Positions 28,900-38,326 of a stretch of DNA of 64,000 nt are shown here, piece after piece. Under the pieces are notes generated by a model. The model had not been told where the DNA came from, did not search any database, and saw nothing but the letters and a program-made list of their open reading frames with translations. Position numbers and translations under genes: made by a program. Where the stretch lies: assembly GCF_013371465.1 (NCBI RefSeq), contig NZ_JABWDU010000006.1, positions 124,001-188,000 on the forward strand, written 5' to 3'. Origin of the DNA: Ensifer oleiphilus (GTDB lineage Bacteria > Pseudomonadota > Alphaproteobacteria > Rhizobiales > Rhizobiaceae). Every line of letters starts with the position of its first letter. Positions within the stretch are counted from its first letter, which is position 1.

Positions 28900-29268
28900 A
28901 TGAAGCCATTCGCAATTCTGACCCTTCTCGCGACCGCCGCGGCCCTGGCATCCTGCCAGTCGTCGCCCCGGGAAGTTGGAGGGGCACCGCCCGCTCGCCA
29001 GGCAGCGGGTGTCGAAGGCTCATGGACGGATCCGAACGGCATCGTGTCGACCTTTGCAGGCGGCACCTTCTCGACCCGCACCACCGACAGCAACCAGTTG
29101 CTGGCTTCCGGCAACTACGTGAAGCTCAGCCCGACGCTTGTCGAGATCAACATGACCTCGCTGGTGCGCAACACCCAATCCAAGGTCAATTGCGCGCTGG
29201 TGACCCAGAGCCAGCTCAACTGCACCACCGATGCCGGCGCCCAGTTCTCGCTGGCGCGACGCGGCTGA
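28900..29268 (+). CDS. Omp10-like outer-membrane lipoprotein
   Basis: 122 residues from the ATG at 28900 (GAGGG upstream). A lipoprotein signal ends in LASC, so Cys18-19 is the acylated residue. The mature part ([63 protein letters not shown]) closely follows Brucella Omp10, a small Omp10/AprI-inhibitor-like lipoprotein. Two Cys near NCAL and NCTT likely form a disulfide. Preceded by the hss terminator and followed by its own. Confidence 0.85.
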   Translation: MKPFAILTLLATAAALASCQSSPREVGGAPPARQAAGVEGSWTDPNGIVSTFAGGTFSTRTTDSNQLLASGNYVKLSPTLVEINMTSLVRNTQSKVNCALVTQSQLNCTTDAGAQFSLARRG

Positions 29269-29291
29269 GACTGTCTTCGGTACACAAATCA

Positions 29292-29316
29292 AAGCCTCCG
29301 CAAGGGGGCTTTTTTT
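29292..29316 (+). terminator. terminator of the Omp10-like gene
   Basis: AAGCCTCC / GGGGGCTT arms with one G-T wobble, GCAA loop, then T7. Confidence 0.85.
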
Positions 29317-29499
29317 GTTGCTATTGTATGACTTAACCCTAGTTACAGATCCGGCAACCGGAGGATGGCTTTAGCGCTTGAACTCGCCCCGAAGTGATGA
29401 AACCATCCGCCCCGGCAAAGCCACCCCGGCTGTGGGGACCAGATCCGTAACCCGGACCTGCGATCGGCCGGCAGACAACAGGCAAAACAGGAGAACATC

Positions 29500-31371
29500 A
29501 TGATCAGACACATGCGGACCGGCCTGATGACCGCGTCCATTTTCGCCCTCTCCTCGGGCGCAGCCTTCGCCGATTATGAACTGAACATCCTGCATATCAA
29601 CGATCTCCACTCCCGCGTCGAATCGATCAACAAGTTCGATTCGACCTGCTCGACTGAGGAGGAAGGCAAGAACGAGTGCTTCGGCGGGGTTGCGCGCCTG
29701 AAGACCCTGATCGACCAGAAGCGCCAGGACATGTCGGGCAAGAACGTGCTGCTTTTGAACGCCGGCGACAACTTCCAGGGTTCGCTGTTCTTCACCACCT
29801 ACAAGGGTCTGGCAGAAGCCGAATTCCTCAACCTAATGAAGTTCGATGCGATGACCGTCGGCAACCATGAATTCGACGAGAGTGAGGATGGCCTTGTCGG
29901 CTTCCTCGAAAAGGTCGAATTCCCCGTCGTCACCGCCAACGTGCTGCCGAGCTACAAGTCGAAGATCGGTGACCGGATCAAGCCGTCGATCGTTCTTGAA
30001 GTGGGTGGTCAGAAGGTCGGCATCGTCGGTGCCGTCGCCAACGACACGCCCGAGCTTTCCTCACCCGGCCCGGACATCCTGATCGGCGACGATGTCGCCA
30101 CCACGACCGCTGCGGTCGAAGAGCTGAAGAAGCAGGGCGTCGACAAGATCATCGCCCTCACCCACGTCGGCTACCCGCGTGACCTGGCGGCGATCGCCAA
30201 GATCCCCGATGTCGACATCGTCGTCGGCGGCCATTCGCACAGCCTGTTGTCGAACACCGACGAAAAGGCCGAAGGCCCCTACCCCACGATGGTCGACAAC
30301 CCCGGCGGCTACAAGGTCCCCGTTGTCCAGGCCGGTTCCTATTCGAAGTATCTCGGCGATCTCGTCGTCACCTTCGACGACAAGGGCGTGGTCAAGGCTG
30401 CCAAGGGCGATCCGATCCTGGTCGACAGCTCCGTCAAGCCCGACCAGTCGGTTCTGACCCGCGTGGCCGAACTCGCCAAGCCGATCGAGGAGCTGCGCTC
30501 CAAGATCATCGGCAAGAACGAAGCGCCGATCGACGGTTCGCGTGAGACGTGCCGCGCCAAGGAATGCGAAATGGGCAGCCTCGTCGCCGACGCCATGCTC
30601 GACCGCGTCAAGGGCCAGGGCGTGACCATCGCGATCACCAATGGCGGCGGTCTGCGTGCGTCGATCGACGCCGGCGACGTTTCGATGGGCGAAGCGATCA
30701 CCGTCCTGCCGTTCCAGAACACCGTCGCGACGTTCCAGCTGAAGGGTGCCGACATCAAGGCGGCACTTGAGAACGGCCTCAGCAAGCTCGAAGAGGCAGG
30801 CGGCCGCTTCCCGCAGGTGGCCGGTCTCAAATATTCCTTCGACCGCTCGGAACCGGTCGGCAGCCGTGTCGTATCGGTCGAAGTCAAGGACGGCGAGGCC
30901 TACGGCCCGCTCGATCCGGCCAAGACCTATTCGCTGGTCACCAACAACTACATGCGCAATGGCGGCGACGGCTACGACGTGTTCAAGACCAAGGGCGAGA
31001 ATGCCTATGACTACGGTCCGGGCCTCGAAACCGTATTGGCCGACTATCTGGCCGCACACCAGCCGTTCAAGCCCTACACGGATGGCCGCATCACCGAAGT
31101 CGCTGCAGCCGCCGGCGCGACCGCAGCCGAACCGGCAGCGGAAACAGCGCCTGCCGATACAACGGCAACGCAGCCTGCATCCGATGCCGCCGCGACAACG
31201 CCGGCCACCGGTCCTCAGAAGCACGTCATCGCCAAGGGCGACACGCTTTGGGATCTCGCCAAGGCGTTCTACGGCGACGGCGCACTCTGGGCGAAGATCT
31301 CGGCCGCCAATGGCAAGCCGGCCCCGCGCCACCTGCATGTCGGCACCGAACTGGAGATTCCGGCAAAGTAA
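29500..31371 (+). CDS. periplasmic 5'-nucleotidase/UshA-type phosphoesterase with C-terminal LysM
   Basis: 623 residues. Signal peptide ends at SGAAFA. Metallophosphatase domain with LHINDLHSR, LNAGDNFQGS, VGNHEFD and VGGHSHSLL; the C-terminal nucleotidase domain has ITNGGGLRASI and NNYMRNGGDGYDVF. After an Ala/Thr/Pro linker (about 540-570), a LysM module (HVIAKGDTLWDLAKAFYGDG..WAKI) ends the protein. It should dephosphorylate nucleotides in the periplasm while bound to peptidoglycan. The LysM fusion is unusual for UshA-like enzymes. Confidence 0.92.
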   Translation: MIRHMRTGLMTASIFALSSGAAFADYELNILHINDLHSRVESINKFDSTCSTEEEGKNECFGGVARLKTLIDQKRQDMSGKNVLLLNAGDNFQGSLFFTTYKGLAEAEFLNLMKFDAMTVGNHEFDESEDGLVGFLEKVEFPVVTANVLPSYKSKIGDRIKPSIVLEVGGQKVGIVGAVANDTPELSSPGPDILIGDDVATTTAAVEELKKQGVDKIIALTHVGYPRDLAAIAKIPDVDIVVGGHSHSLLSNTDEKAEGPYPTMVDNPGGYKVPVVQAGSYSKYLGDLVVTFDDKGVVKAAKGDPILVDSSVKPDQSVLTRVAELAKPIEELRSKIIGKNEAPIDGSRETCRAKECEMGSLVADAMLDRVKGQGVTIAITNGGGLRASIDAGDVSMGEAITVLPFQNTVATFQLKGADIKAALENGLSKLEEAGGRFPQVAGLKYSFDRSEPVGSRVVSVEVKDGEAYGPLDPAKTYSLVTNNYMRNGGDGYDVFKTKGENAYDYGPGLETVLADYLAAHQPFKPYTDGRITEVAAAAGATAAEPAAETAPADTTATQPASDAAATTPATGPQKHVIAKGDTLWDLAKAFYGDGALWAKISAANGKPAPRHLHVGTELEIPAK

Positions 31372-31391
31372 GACAATTTGCCTCCCCCTCG

Positions 31392-31430
31392 AATGCCGGC
31401 GCGGGCTTCCCCGCGCCGGCATTTCTTTTT
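31392..31430 (+). terminator. terminator of the 5'-nucleotidase gene
   Basis: 14-base arms AATGCCGGCGCGGG / CCCGCGCCGGCATT with a CTTC loop, then TCTTTTT. Confidence 0.93.
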
Positions 31431-31474
31431 AGAAGGACGTGAACCGAAGACCATGTCCCGACGTATAAGGGCCC

Positions 31475-32524
31475 ATGAGGACCGATATGATGATGCCACT
31501 CGCCGAGACCGCACCAGCCAACCACCCGCCCGTCAAGTCCGGAAAGGTCGGCGTACTGCTCGTTAATCTCGGCACGCCCGATGGAACCGACTACACGTCG
31601 ATGCGCCGCTATCTCAGGGAATTCCTGAGCGACCGCCGCGTGATCGAATGGTCGCGTCTGTTCTGGTATCCGATCCTCTACGGCATCGTCCTCAACACCC
31701 GGCCCGGCAAGGTCGGCAAAGCCTATGAGATGATCTGGAACAAGGATCTGAACGAGAGCTATCTGCGCACCTACACCCGCAACCAGGCGACCTTGATGGC
31801 GGCAGCCTTCGCCGATCAGCCAATGATCGTGGTGGATTGGGGCATGCGCTACGGCCAGCCTTCGATTGCCTCGCGGATGGAAGCGCTACAGAAGGCCGGA
31901 TGCGAGCGCATCCTGGTGTTCCCGCTCTACCCGCAATACGCCGCGGCAACCACAGCCACCGTCAACGACAAGGCGTTCGAAGCGCTGCTCAAGATGCGCT
32001 GGCAGCCGGCCTTGCGCACCGTGCCGCCCTATCATGACGATCCTGTCTATATCGACGCTCTGGCGACCTCGATCACGCGGCACCTGGCGACGCTCGACTG
32101 GGAGCCGGAAGTGGTTCTCACCTCCTTCCACGGCATCCCGAAGAGTTACTTCGACAAGGGCGATCCCTATTATTGCCAGTGCCAGAAGACCGCGCGCCTG
32201 CTGCGCGAAAAGCTCGGCTGGTCGAAGGACAAGCTGCAAGTCACTTTCCAGTCCCGCTTCGGTCCCGAAGAGTGGCTGCAGCCCTACACCGACAAGACGG
32301 TCGAGAAGCTGGCTCAGGACGGCATCAAGCGCATCGCCGTGATCAACCCCGGCTTCGTGTCCGACTGTCTGGAAACGCTCGAGGAGATCGCCGAGCAGGC
32401 GGCCGAAAGCTTCCATCACAATGGCGGCGAGAAATTCGCGCACATCCCCTGCCTCAACGATAGCGAAGAGGGCATGACGGTTCTCGAACACGTCGTGCGC
32501 CGCGAGCTAAGCGGCTGGCTTTGA
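31475..32524 (+). CDS. hemH: ferrochelatase
   Basis: 349 residues. GVLLVNLGTPDGTDYTSMRR at the N-terminus, the catalytic TSFHGIPKSYFDKGDPYYCQ (His) and FVSDCLETLEEI (Glu) are intact. It inserts Fe2+ into protoporphyrin IX as the last step of heme synthesis. An ATG five or six codons in is an alternative start. Isolated from other heme genes. Confidence 0.96.
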   Translation: MRTDMMMPLAETAPANHPPVKSGKVGVLLVNLGTPDGTDYTSMRRYLREFLSDRRVIEWSRLFWYPILYGIVLNTRPGKVGKAYEMIWNKDLNESYLRTYTRNQATLMAAAFADQPMIVVDWGMRYGQPSIASRMEALQKAGCERILVFPLYPQYAAATTATVNDKAFEALLKMRWQPALRTVPPYHDDPVYIDALATSITRHLATLDWEPEVVLTSFHGIPKSYFDKGDPYYCQCQKTARLLREKLGWSKDKLQVTFQSRFGPEEWLQPYTDKTVEKLAQDGIKRIAVINPGFVSDCLETLEEIAEQAAESFHHNGGEKFAHIPCLNDSEEGMTVLEHVVRRELSGWL

Positions 32525-32611
32525 AGCCGAAATCTGTGGCCGCCGGTTGAATTCGACTGACCGATCCCCAGGTCTGGGTTAGAGTGCCACTCTCAAACTG
32601 GGGTTGTGATC

Positions 32612-33625
32612 ATGGCGGACTTGTCGTTGGGCGGTATGGATATTGCGGTCATCGCATTTGTGGTCCTCGTCGTTCTGGTTCTCTTTGCCGGAATCAAGAC
32701 GGTGCCGCAGGGCTATCGCTACACGGTTGAGCGCTTCGGCCGTTATACCAAGACGATGGAACCGGGCCTCAACATCATCGTCCCGTTCATCGACCGCATC
32801 GGCGCCAAGATGAACGTGATGGAGCAGGTCCTCGATGTTCCGACTCAAGAAGTCATCACCAAGGACAATGCCAGCGTGTCGGCCGATGCGGTCGCCTTCT
32901 ATCAGGTGCTGAACGCAGCCCAGGCTGCCTACCAGGTGTCGGATCTCCAGAACGCCATTCTTAACCTGACGATGACCAACATCCGCTCGGTCATGGGCTC
33001 CATGGACCTAGACGAGCTGCTGTCGAACCGTGACACCATCAACGAGAAGCTGCTGCGCGTCGTCGATGACGCCGCCAACCCGTGGGGCATCAAGATCACC
33101 CGCGTCGAAATTAAGGACATCGCGCCGCCGAAGGACCTCGTCGATGCCATGGCGCGACAGATGAAGGCCGAGCGCGAGAAGCGCGCCCAGGTGCTGGAAG
33201 CCGAAGGTTCGAGAAACGCCCAGATTCTGCGTGCCGAAGGCGCCAAGCAGTCGGCGATCCTGCAGGCCGAAGGCCAGCGCGAGGCCGCCTTCCGCGACGC
33301 TGAGGCGCGCGAACGTCTGGCGGAAGCCGAGGCCAAGGCAACGCAGATGGTGTCGGCCGCGATTGCTGCCGGCGATGTCCAGGCGATCAACTACTTCGTC
33401 GCCCAGAAATACACCGAAGCGCTCGCCGCGATCGGCACTGCCAACAATCAGAAGATCGTCCTGATGCCGATGGAAGCGTCAGCCCTGATCGGGTCGCTCG
33501 GCGGCATCGGCGCGATTGCCAAGGAAGTGTTCGGCGACAATCAAGCGCCCGCCGCCCGTCAGCGCCCAACGACGACCCCGCGCACCGGCCCGGCGCCTGG
33601 TCCGTTCGAACCCCAGGGGAAATAA
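32612..33625 (+). CDS. SPFH/stomatin-like membrane protein (QmcA family)
   Basis: 337 residues. One N-terminal membrane helix (about 8-28), then the SPFH/band 7 domain ([20 protein letters not shown]...[13 protein letters not shown]...VFYQVLNA), then an Ala/Glu-rich coiled coil (about 190-250: [20 protein letters not shown]). Ends in a Pro-rich tail. The family assembles scaffold rings in the inner membrane. The next gene, 3 bases later, encodes NfeD, the usual partner of slipin/stomatin proteins. Confidence 0.92.
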   Translation: MADLSLGGMDIAVIAFVVLVVLVLFAGIKTVPQGYRYTVERFGRYTKTMEPGLNIIVPFIDRIGAKMNVMEQVLDVPTQEVITKDNASVSADAVAFYQVLNAAQAAYQVSDLQNAILNLTMTNIRSVMGSMDLDELLSNRDTINEKLLRVVDDAANPWGIKITRVEIKDIAPPKDLVDAMARQMKAEREKRAQVLEAEGSRNAQILRAEGAKQSAILQAEGQREAAFRDAEARERLAEAEAKATQMVSAAIAAGDVQAINYFVAQKYTEALAAIGTANNQKIVLMPMEASALIGSLGGIGAIAKEVFGDNQAPAARQRPTTTPRTGPAPGPFEPQGK

Positions 33626-33628
33626 GCG

Positions 33629-34087
33629 ATGGTCCAGCGCATCATCCTTGAACTCGGCCCCTGGAGCTGGTGGGTTCTCGGACTTGTCCTGCTGGCCGCC
33701 GAAGTCGTTGCACCCGGTGTCTTCCTCATCTGGATCGCGATTGCCGCGCTGATCACCGGCGCGCTGTCGCTGTTGCTGTGGGACACGATCGTGTGGGGCT
33801 GGCAGGTCCAGTTCGTCGTCTTTGCGCTGCTGTCGATCATCTCCGTCCTCCTCGGACGTCATTTCGTCTCGTCGTCCGCTAGGGAGACGGACGAGCCCCT
33901 GCTCAATCAGCGGGCCCAGAGCCTCGTCGGCCGAACGGCCGTGCTTGAAAAGCCGATCGCCGAAGGACACGGCCGCGTGCGGCTGGACGATACGATCTGG
34001 ATCGTCGAAGGGCCGGATCTGCCCGCCGGCACGCGCGTGCGCATCGTGGCCAGCCATGGACGCAGCCTGACGGTCGAAAGCGCCTAA
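33629..34087 (+). CDS. NfeD family membrane protein
   Basis: 152 residues. Two to three N-terminal membrane helices (WWVLGLVLLAAEVVAPGVFL, IAALITGALSLLLW, FVVFALLSIISVLLG) then an OB-fold beta-barrel (LVGRTAVLEKPIAEGHGRVR, DTIWIVEGPDLPAGTRVRIV). This is the short, protease-less NfeD. Placed directly after the SPFH gene, it forms the conserved stomatin-NfeD pair thought to organise membrane protein quality control. Confidence 0.9.
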   Translation: MVQRIILELGPWSWWVLGLVLLAAEVVAPGVFLIWIAIAALITGALSLLLWDTIVWGWQVQFVVFALLSIISVLLGRHFVSSSARETDEPLLNQRAQSLVGRTAVLEKPIAEGHGRVRLDDTIWIVEGPDLPAGTRVRIVASHGRSLTVESA

Positions 34088-34237
34088 GGCCCGTGGGCGC
34101 ATTCGAAGCGGTTCTTCATCCCGAAGCATTGCCATCTTCCCGTCACTAAAGGGTTTTTCCCGTTTGGAAACGATTGGTTAACCACGCGGCTTTACGATTG
34201 CGAAAGGATTGCAATCAGGCTCGCGGACAAACGGCAG

Positions 34238-35671
34238 ATGGTGCCAGACGACTTACGCTCGACCGGAAGAGACGCCCGGCGTTTTACGCTGATGGCGTTG
34301 TTGCTGGCCGGCACCGCGCTTGCCGCTCCGCTGCCGTCGCACGCCCAGACCGTCGCCAATTCCACGCCCCCTGGCGTCGTTGCACCCGGCACCGCGACCA
34401 CGATGCCGGCGATATCGGATCCGCAGACGACGGGTGCCGTCAGCACTGATGACCTGTCACCGGCGTCCGACGAAGATCTCGTCCGCCTCAACCGTCGCGA
34501 ACCGACGCTCGACGGGTTGCGGACCCGGATAGATCCCGACGACGACCGCGCTGTCGGCGTTCGCATCGGCACCTTCACCCTTCGGCCGGAGATCGGCGAA
34601 ACGCTGAACCATGAATGGCGCAAGGACGGCGACACCAAGCAGAACCGCGGCTACCTGGAAACCGGCATCCGTGGCACGTTGACGTCTGACTGGTCCCGCC
34701 ACGCACTGACGGTCACCGGCGCCGGCGTCATACAGAACAACATCTCCGGCGAAGGCGAGGAAGAACCCCGCGCCGATATCGACGCGGAACTGCGCCTGGA
34801 TCTCTGGGATGAAACCATTGCGCGCCTGCGGGCGGGCTACAGCTTCTACCGCGAAGACGCGGACGATCCGAATGCGATCTCCAATGCAAAGACCCAATCA
34901 GGCGTCAACACCTATCGGCTGGGCGCCGCGATCGAGCGCGATTTCGGCCTCATCCGCGGCTCTGTCGGGCTCGATCTCGAACGGCAGACCTATGGTAACG
35001 TGGAACTGGAAAACGGCACGACGCTTTCCGTCGAAGACCGAAACCGCAACAGCGGGACCCTGACGGCACGGGTCGGTTACGAAATGTCGCCGGCCTTGAT
35101 CCCGTTCATCGAGGCCGCGGTCGGCAGGTCGACCTACGATCTTCGTCAGGACACGCTCGGCTTCGAGCGATCCTACCAGAGCTACGCGACGCGCGGAGGC
35201 CTGGAAGTCGACCTCGGCGAGAAGCTCAACGGCGAGATCGCTCTCGGCTACGAAACCTATCGCTTCGAAGACGACCGGCTCAGCGATGTCAGCGGCCTGT
35301 CGGTCGACGGCCGCCTCAACTGGTCGCCGCAGCGCGGCACGGACGTCCTCTTCGGTCTGTCGACCGGTCTCGACCCATCGACCACGGCGGGCGTTTCGGG
35401 ATCGATCGACTACACCCTGATCAACATCATCACCCACGAAATGCGCTCGGATCTGGTCGCGCGGCTGTCCAACACCTTGACCATCCGCAAGTATCCCTCG
35501 GATAGCCGCTCTTCCGACGAGACGACCTGGCGCACCGGGGCGGGTCTCACCTGGGATATGAACCGCTATCTCGCATTGACCGGCGACGTCAGCTACGAGC
35601 GCACCACGCCCGACGTCGGCGATGCCACCGACATCACCCGCGTCGGCGTCGGCCTCGTCCTCAGGCGCTGA
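34238..35671 (+). CDS. outer-membrane beta-barrel protein (BBP2-like)
   Basis: 477 residues. A signal peptide ends near PSHAQT; a disordered Thr/Pro-rich segment (about 40-100) is followed by alternating amphipathic strands rich in aromatic and charged residues (LRPEIGETLNHEWRKDG, RLRAGYSFYREDADD, GEIALGYETYRFEDDRL, YLALTGDVSYERT) and a final GVGLVLRR strand. This pattern fits the BBP2 family of alphaproteobacterial outer-membrane barrels. Cargo unknown; the convergent neighbour is galU. Confidence 0.75.
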   Translation: MVPDDLRSTGRDARRFTLMALLLAGTALAAPLPSHAQTVANSTPPGVVAPGTATTMPAISDPQTTGAVSTDDLSPASDEDLVRLNRREPTLDGLRTRIDPDDDRAVGVRIGTFTLRPEIGETLNHEWRKDGDTKQNRGYLETGIRGTLTSDWSRHALTVTGAGVIQNNISGEGEEEPRADIDAELRLDLWDETIARLRAGYSFYREDADDPNAISNAKTQSGVNTYRLGAAIERDFGLIRGSVGLDLERQTYGNVELENGTTLSVEDRNRNSGTLTARVGYEMSPALIPFIEAAVGRSTYDLRQDTLGFERSYQSYATRGGLEVDLGEKLNGEIALGYETYRFEDDRLSDVSGLSVDGRLNWSPQRGTDVLFGLSTGLDPSTTAGVSGSIDYTLINIITHEMRSDLVARLSNTLTIRKYPSDSRSSDETTWRTGAGLTWDMNRYLALTGDVSYERTTPDVGDATDITRVGVGLVLRR

Positions 35672-35706
35672 GCCTGAAGGTCGCCTCGACATCCGCCGCT
35701 GCAGGC

Positions 35707-35741
35707 AAAGAAAAAGGCCGCACCCCGGGGGATGCGGCCTT
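35707..35741 (-). terminator. terminator of galU
   Basis: AAGGCCGCACCCC and the matching GGATGCGGCCTT arm (35714-35741); on the minus strand TTTTTCTTTG follows. The convergent beta-barrel gene ends 35 bases away and may share it. Confidence 0.8.
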
Positions 35742-35762
35742 CGTGTTTCGGCGGAACCGAAA

Positions 35763-36650
35763 TTACTTCAAGCTGCTCAAAAGCGCCTTCAACGGACCTT
35801 CGACGGTCGGGCGGATGTCAGCGCGTTCCAGCGCGAAGGCGACGTTGGCGAGGATGAAGCCATCCTTTGCGCCGCAATCGTAGGTCTCGCCGCGGAAGTG
35901 ATAGGCGGCGAACTGCTGGCTCTCGGACAGCTTCAACATGCCGTCGGTCAACTGGATCTCGTTGCCGGCGCCGCGTTCCTGCTTTTCCAGGATCGGGAAG
36001 ATTTCCGGCTGCAGGATGTAGCGGCCATTGATGAAGAAGTTCGACGGCGCCGTTCCCGGCGCGGGCTTTTCGACCATCTTGGTGATCTTGAAGCCGTCGC
36101 CGACCCTCTCGCCGACACCGACGATCCCATACTTGTGGGCCTGGTCCGGCGCGCATTCCTCAACGGCGATGACATTGCCGCCGCTCTGTTCGTAGAGTTC
36201 GACCATGCCCTTCAGGCAGCCCTTCTCACCCTTCATGATCATGTCGGGCAGCAACAGTGCGAACGGTTCGTTGCCGACCAACTCGCGGGCGCACCAGACC
36301 GCATGGCCCAGGCCGAGCGGCGCCTGCTGGCGGGTGAAGCTTGTCGTGCCGGCCTTCGGCAGGATGTTGTCGAGAAGCTCGATCTCGATCTTCTTGTTGC
36401 GCTCGCGCAACGTCTGGTCGAGTTCGACCTGGATGTCGAAATAGTCCTCGATGACGGCCTTGCTGCGGCCGGTGACGAAGATCAGGTGCTCGATGCCGGC
36501 TTCCATCGCTTCGTCGACCACATATTGAATGACCGGCTTGTCCACCACCGTCAGCATTTCCTTCGGCACAGCCTTGGTGGCCGGCAGGAAACGCGTGCCC
36601 AGACCAGCGACCGGGAACACGGCTTTGCGGACTTTACGCTTGTCGGTCAT
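35763..36650 (-). CDS. galU: UTP-glucose-1-phosphate uridylyltransferase
   Basis: 295 residues. [20 protein letters not shown] (nucleotide loop), [38 protein letters not shown] and [10 protein letters not shown] define GalU. It makes UDP-glucose for exopolysaccharide and other glucans. The start at 36650 has an ideal AAGGAGG site. In Sinorhizobium the symbiotic counterpart is exoN; which paralogue this is cannot be told from sequence alone. Confidence 0.95.
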   Translation of the reverse strand: MTDKRKVRKAVFPVAGLGTRFLPATKAVPKEMLTVVDKPVIQYVVDEAMEAGIEHLIFVTGRSKAVIEDYFDIQVELDQTLRERNKKIEIELLDNILPKAGTTSFTRQQAPLGLGHAVWCARELVGNEPFALLLPDMIMKGEKGCLKGMVELYEQSGGNVIAVEECAPDQAHKYGIVGVGERVGDGFKITKMVEKPAPGTAPSNFFINGRYILQPEIFPILEKQERGAGNEIQLTDGMLKLSESQQFAAYHFRGETYDCGAKDGFILANVAFALERADIRPTVEGPLKALLSSLK

Positions 36651-36685
36651 CGGTACCTCCTTCAATCGGATTTCAATCCTGAGTG

Positions 36686-36730
36686 TTGCTGTAGAAACCC
36701 TTAAAGCAAATCAATTTAAGGAATCGTCAG
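36686..36730. repeat. AT-rich palindromic rhizobial repeat, copy 3 (degenerate)
   Basis: GTTGCTGTAGAAACCCTTAAA, then AATCAATTTAAGGAATCGTCAGC: the same CTTAAA.../...TTTAAGGAA layout as copies at 4598 and 5910, more decayed. It lies in the galU promoter region. The remaining part of the 36651-37043 gap shows nothing else I recognise. Confidence 0.5.
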
Positions 36731-37043
36731 CGCTTTGCAGTGCGGCGGCAATCTCTACGTAACGATGTGAACGCACGCTGAACCGGGACGAAAAAAATGC
36801 TCATATGCACTCTATCCGCATTTTCTTCGGCGCAAGACGCAATGGCCTTTTCATGGTAAAGGGTTTGTTGACCACGTTTCTGTAGATTCGTCCTGATCCG
36901 GCGCTGCATCGACTGCGGCCGGATCCGAAAACAGGAACCGCCGGCGGTCGACGAACCGCTGAGGCTGGCTCCAGACTGCCACCATGCGGAGATGTCCCGG
37001 CTATGACGGCTGAGGCTCCGCAGAGAAACGGAACCGACAGCTG

Positions 37044-38264
37044 ATGATCAGAAACCGCAGGACGTTTTTCCGTCACATCGCAGCCGCCTTCGTCCTATCC
37101 GCCGTCGCGCTTGGCACCTCCCCTGCGCGCGCCGATGCCGGATTCCAGAACTGGATCAACAACTTCTATGCCACGGCTGCAAAGAGCGGCATCACCCAGG
37201 CAACCTATCGCAAGGCTTTTGCCGGCGTGAAAACGCCGGATGCGGCCGTGATTGAAAAGGCCAATTTCCAGCCTGAGTTCAAGCACAAGATCTGGGAATA
37301 CATCGATTCCCGCGTCAACCCCTACACCAAGCGCATCGGCCAGGAGATGGCCGCCAAGCATGCTCGTACGCTGAATTCAATCGAAAAGCATTTCGGCGTC
37401 GACAAGAACATCCTGCTGGCGATCTGGTCGATGGAATCGAACTACGGCGCCGTGCTCGAAAAGGACGACCGTCTGCACTACGTGCCCCGTGCGCTGGCGA
37501 CCCTTGCCTATGCCGATCCCAAGCGCGCAAAGTTCGCCAAGACACAGCTGATTGCCGCGCTCAAGATCCTGCAGAGCGGCGACATCACCCCGCGTGAACT
37601 GACCGGCTCCTGGGCCGGTGCCATGGGGCACACGCAGTTCATCCCGACAAGCTATCTGCTCTACGCGATCGACGCTGATGGCAACGGCCACCGTGATATC
37701 TGGAACTCGGTGCCCGACGCGCTGGCGACGGCTGCAAACCTCCTGAAGAAGAACGGCTGGCAGCCGGGCGAAACCTGGGGCTACGAAGTCGCACCGCCGG
37801 CCAATGCGGCGAAATACTCAGGGCAGACGAAGACGCTTGCCCAATGGGCAGCGCTCGGTTTCTTGCGCCCGAACGGCAAGGGTTTCCGCAATGGCAATTC
37901 GCGCGCCGAACTGAAGCTGCCGAGCGGCGGTGATGGTCCGGGCTTCCTGATGACCAAGAACTTCTTCGTCATCAAGCGCTACAACGCGTCGGACAGCTAT
38001 GCGCTCGGCGTCGGTCTACTCGCCGACCAGATCGCCGGTTACGCCGGCATGCAGCAGCGTTGGCCGCGCCCGGACGGTTCGCTCGACATCAGTGAAAAGT
38101 TCGAGTTGCAGAACCGCTTGAAAGAACTCGGCTATTACAGCGGCGAGGTCGATGGGAATTTCGGATCCGGCTCCAAGGCCGCAATCCAGGAATTCCAGTC
38201 GAAGAACGGCTTGGCACCGGATGGCCAGCCGACGCAGCATCTGCTGCGCGCCCTGCGCAACTGA
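37044..38264 (+). CDS. lytic murein transglycosylase (MltB type) with peptidoglycan-binding domain
   Basis: 406 residues. Signal peptide to about SPARADA; SLT_2 domain (about 30-330) with catalytic Glu in IWSMESNYG, GSWAGAMGHTQFIPTSYLLY and DGNGHRDIW; C-terminal PG_binding_1 domain (FELQNRLKELGYYSGEVDGN, QEFQSKNGLAPDG). It cleaves peptidoglycan glycan strands to 1,6-anhydro products. Followed by the DUF459 gene after 62 bases, possibly one operon of cell-wall genes. Confidence 0.93.
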   Translation: MIRNRRTFFRHIAAAFVLSAVALGTSPARADAGFQNWINNFYATAAKSGITQATYRKAFAGVKTPDAAVIEKANFQPEFKHKIWEYIDSRVNPYTKRIGQEMAAKHARTLNSIEKHFGVDKNILLAIWSMESNYGAVLEKDDRLHYVPRALATLAYADPKRAKFAKTQLIAALKILQSGDITPRELTGSWAGAMGHTQFIPTSYLLYAIDADGNGHRDIWNSVPDALATAANLLKKNGWQPGETWGYEVAPPANAAKYSGQTKTLAQWAALGFLRPNGKGFRNGNSRAELKLPSGGDGPGFLMTKNFFVIKRYNASDSYALGVGLLADQIAGYAGMQQRWPRPDGSLDISEKFELQNRLKELGYYSGEVDGNFGSGSKAAIQEFQSKNGLAPDGQPTQHLLRALRN

Positions 38265-38326
38265 CCCGCGTGCCCGAAACGCGACGGTGGCCTTGATGCT
38301 GCCGTCCGTCCGATGGATGATCAGAC

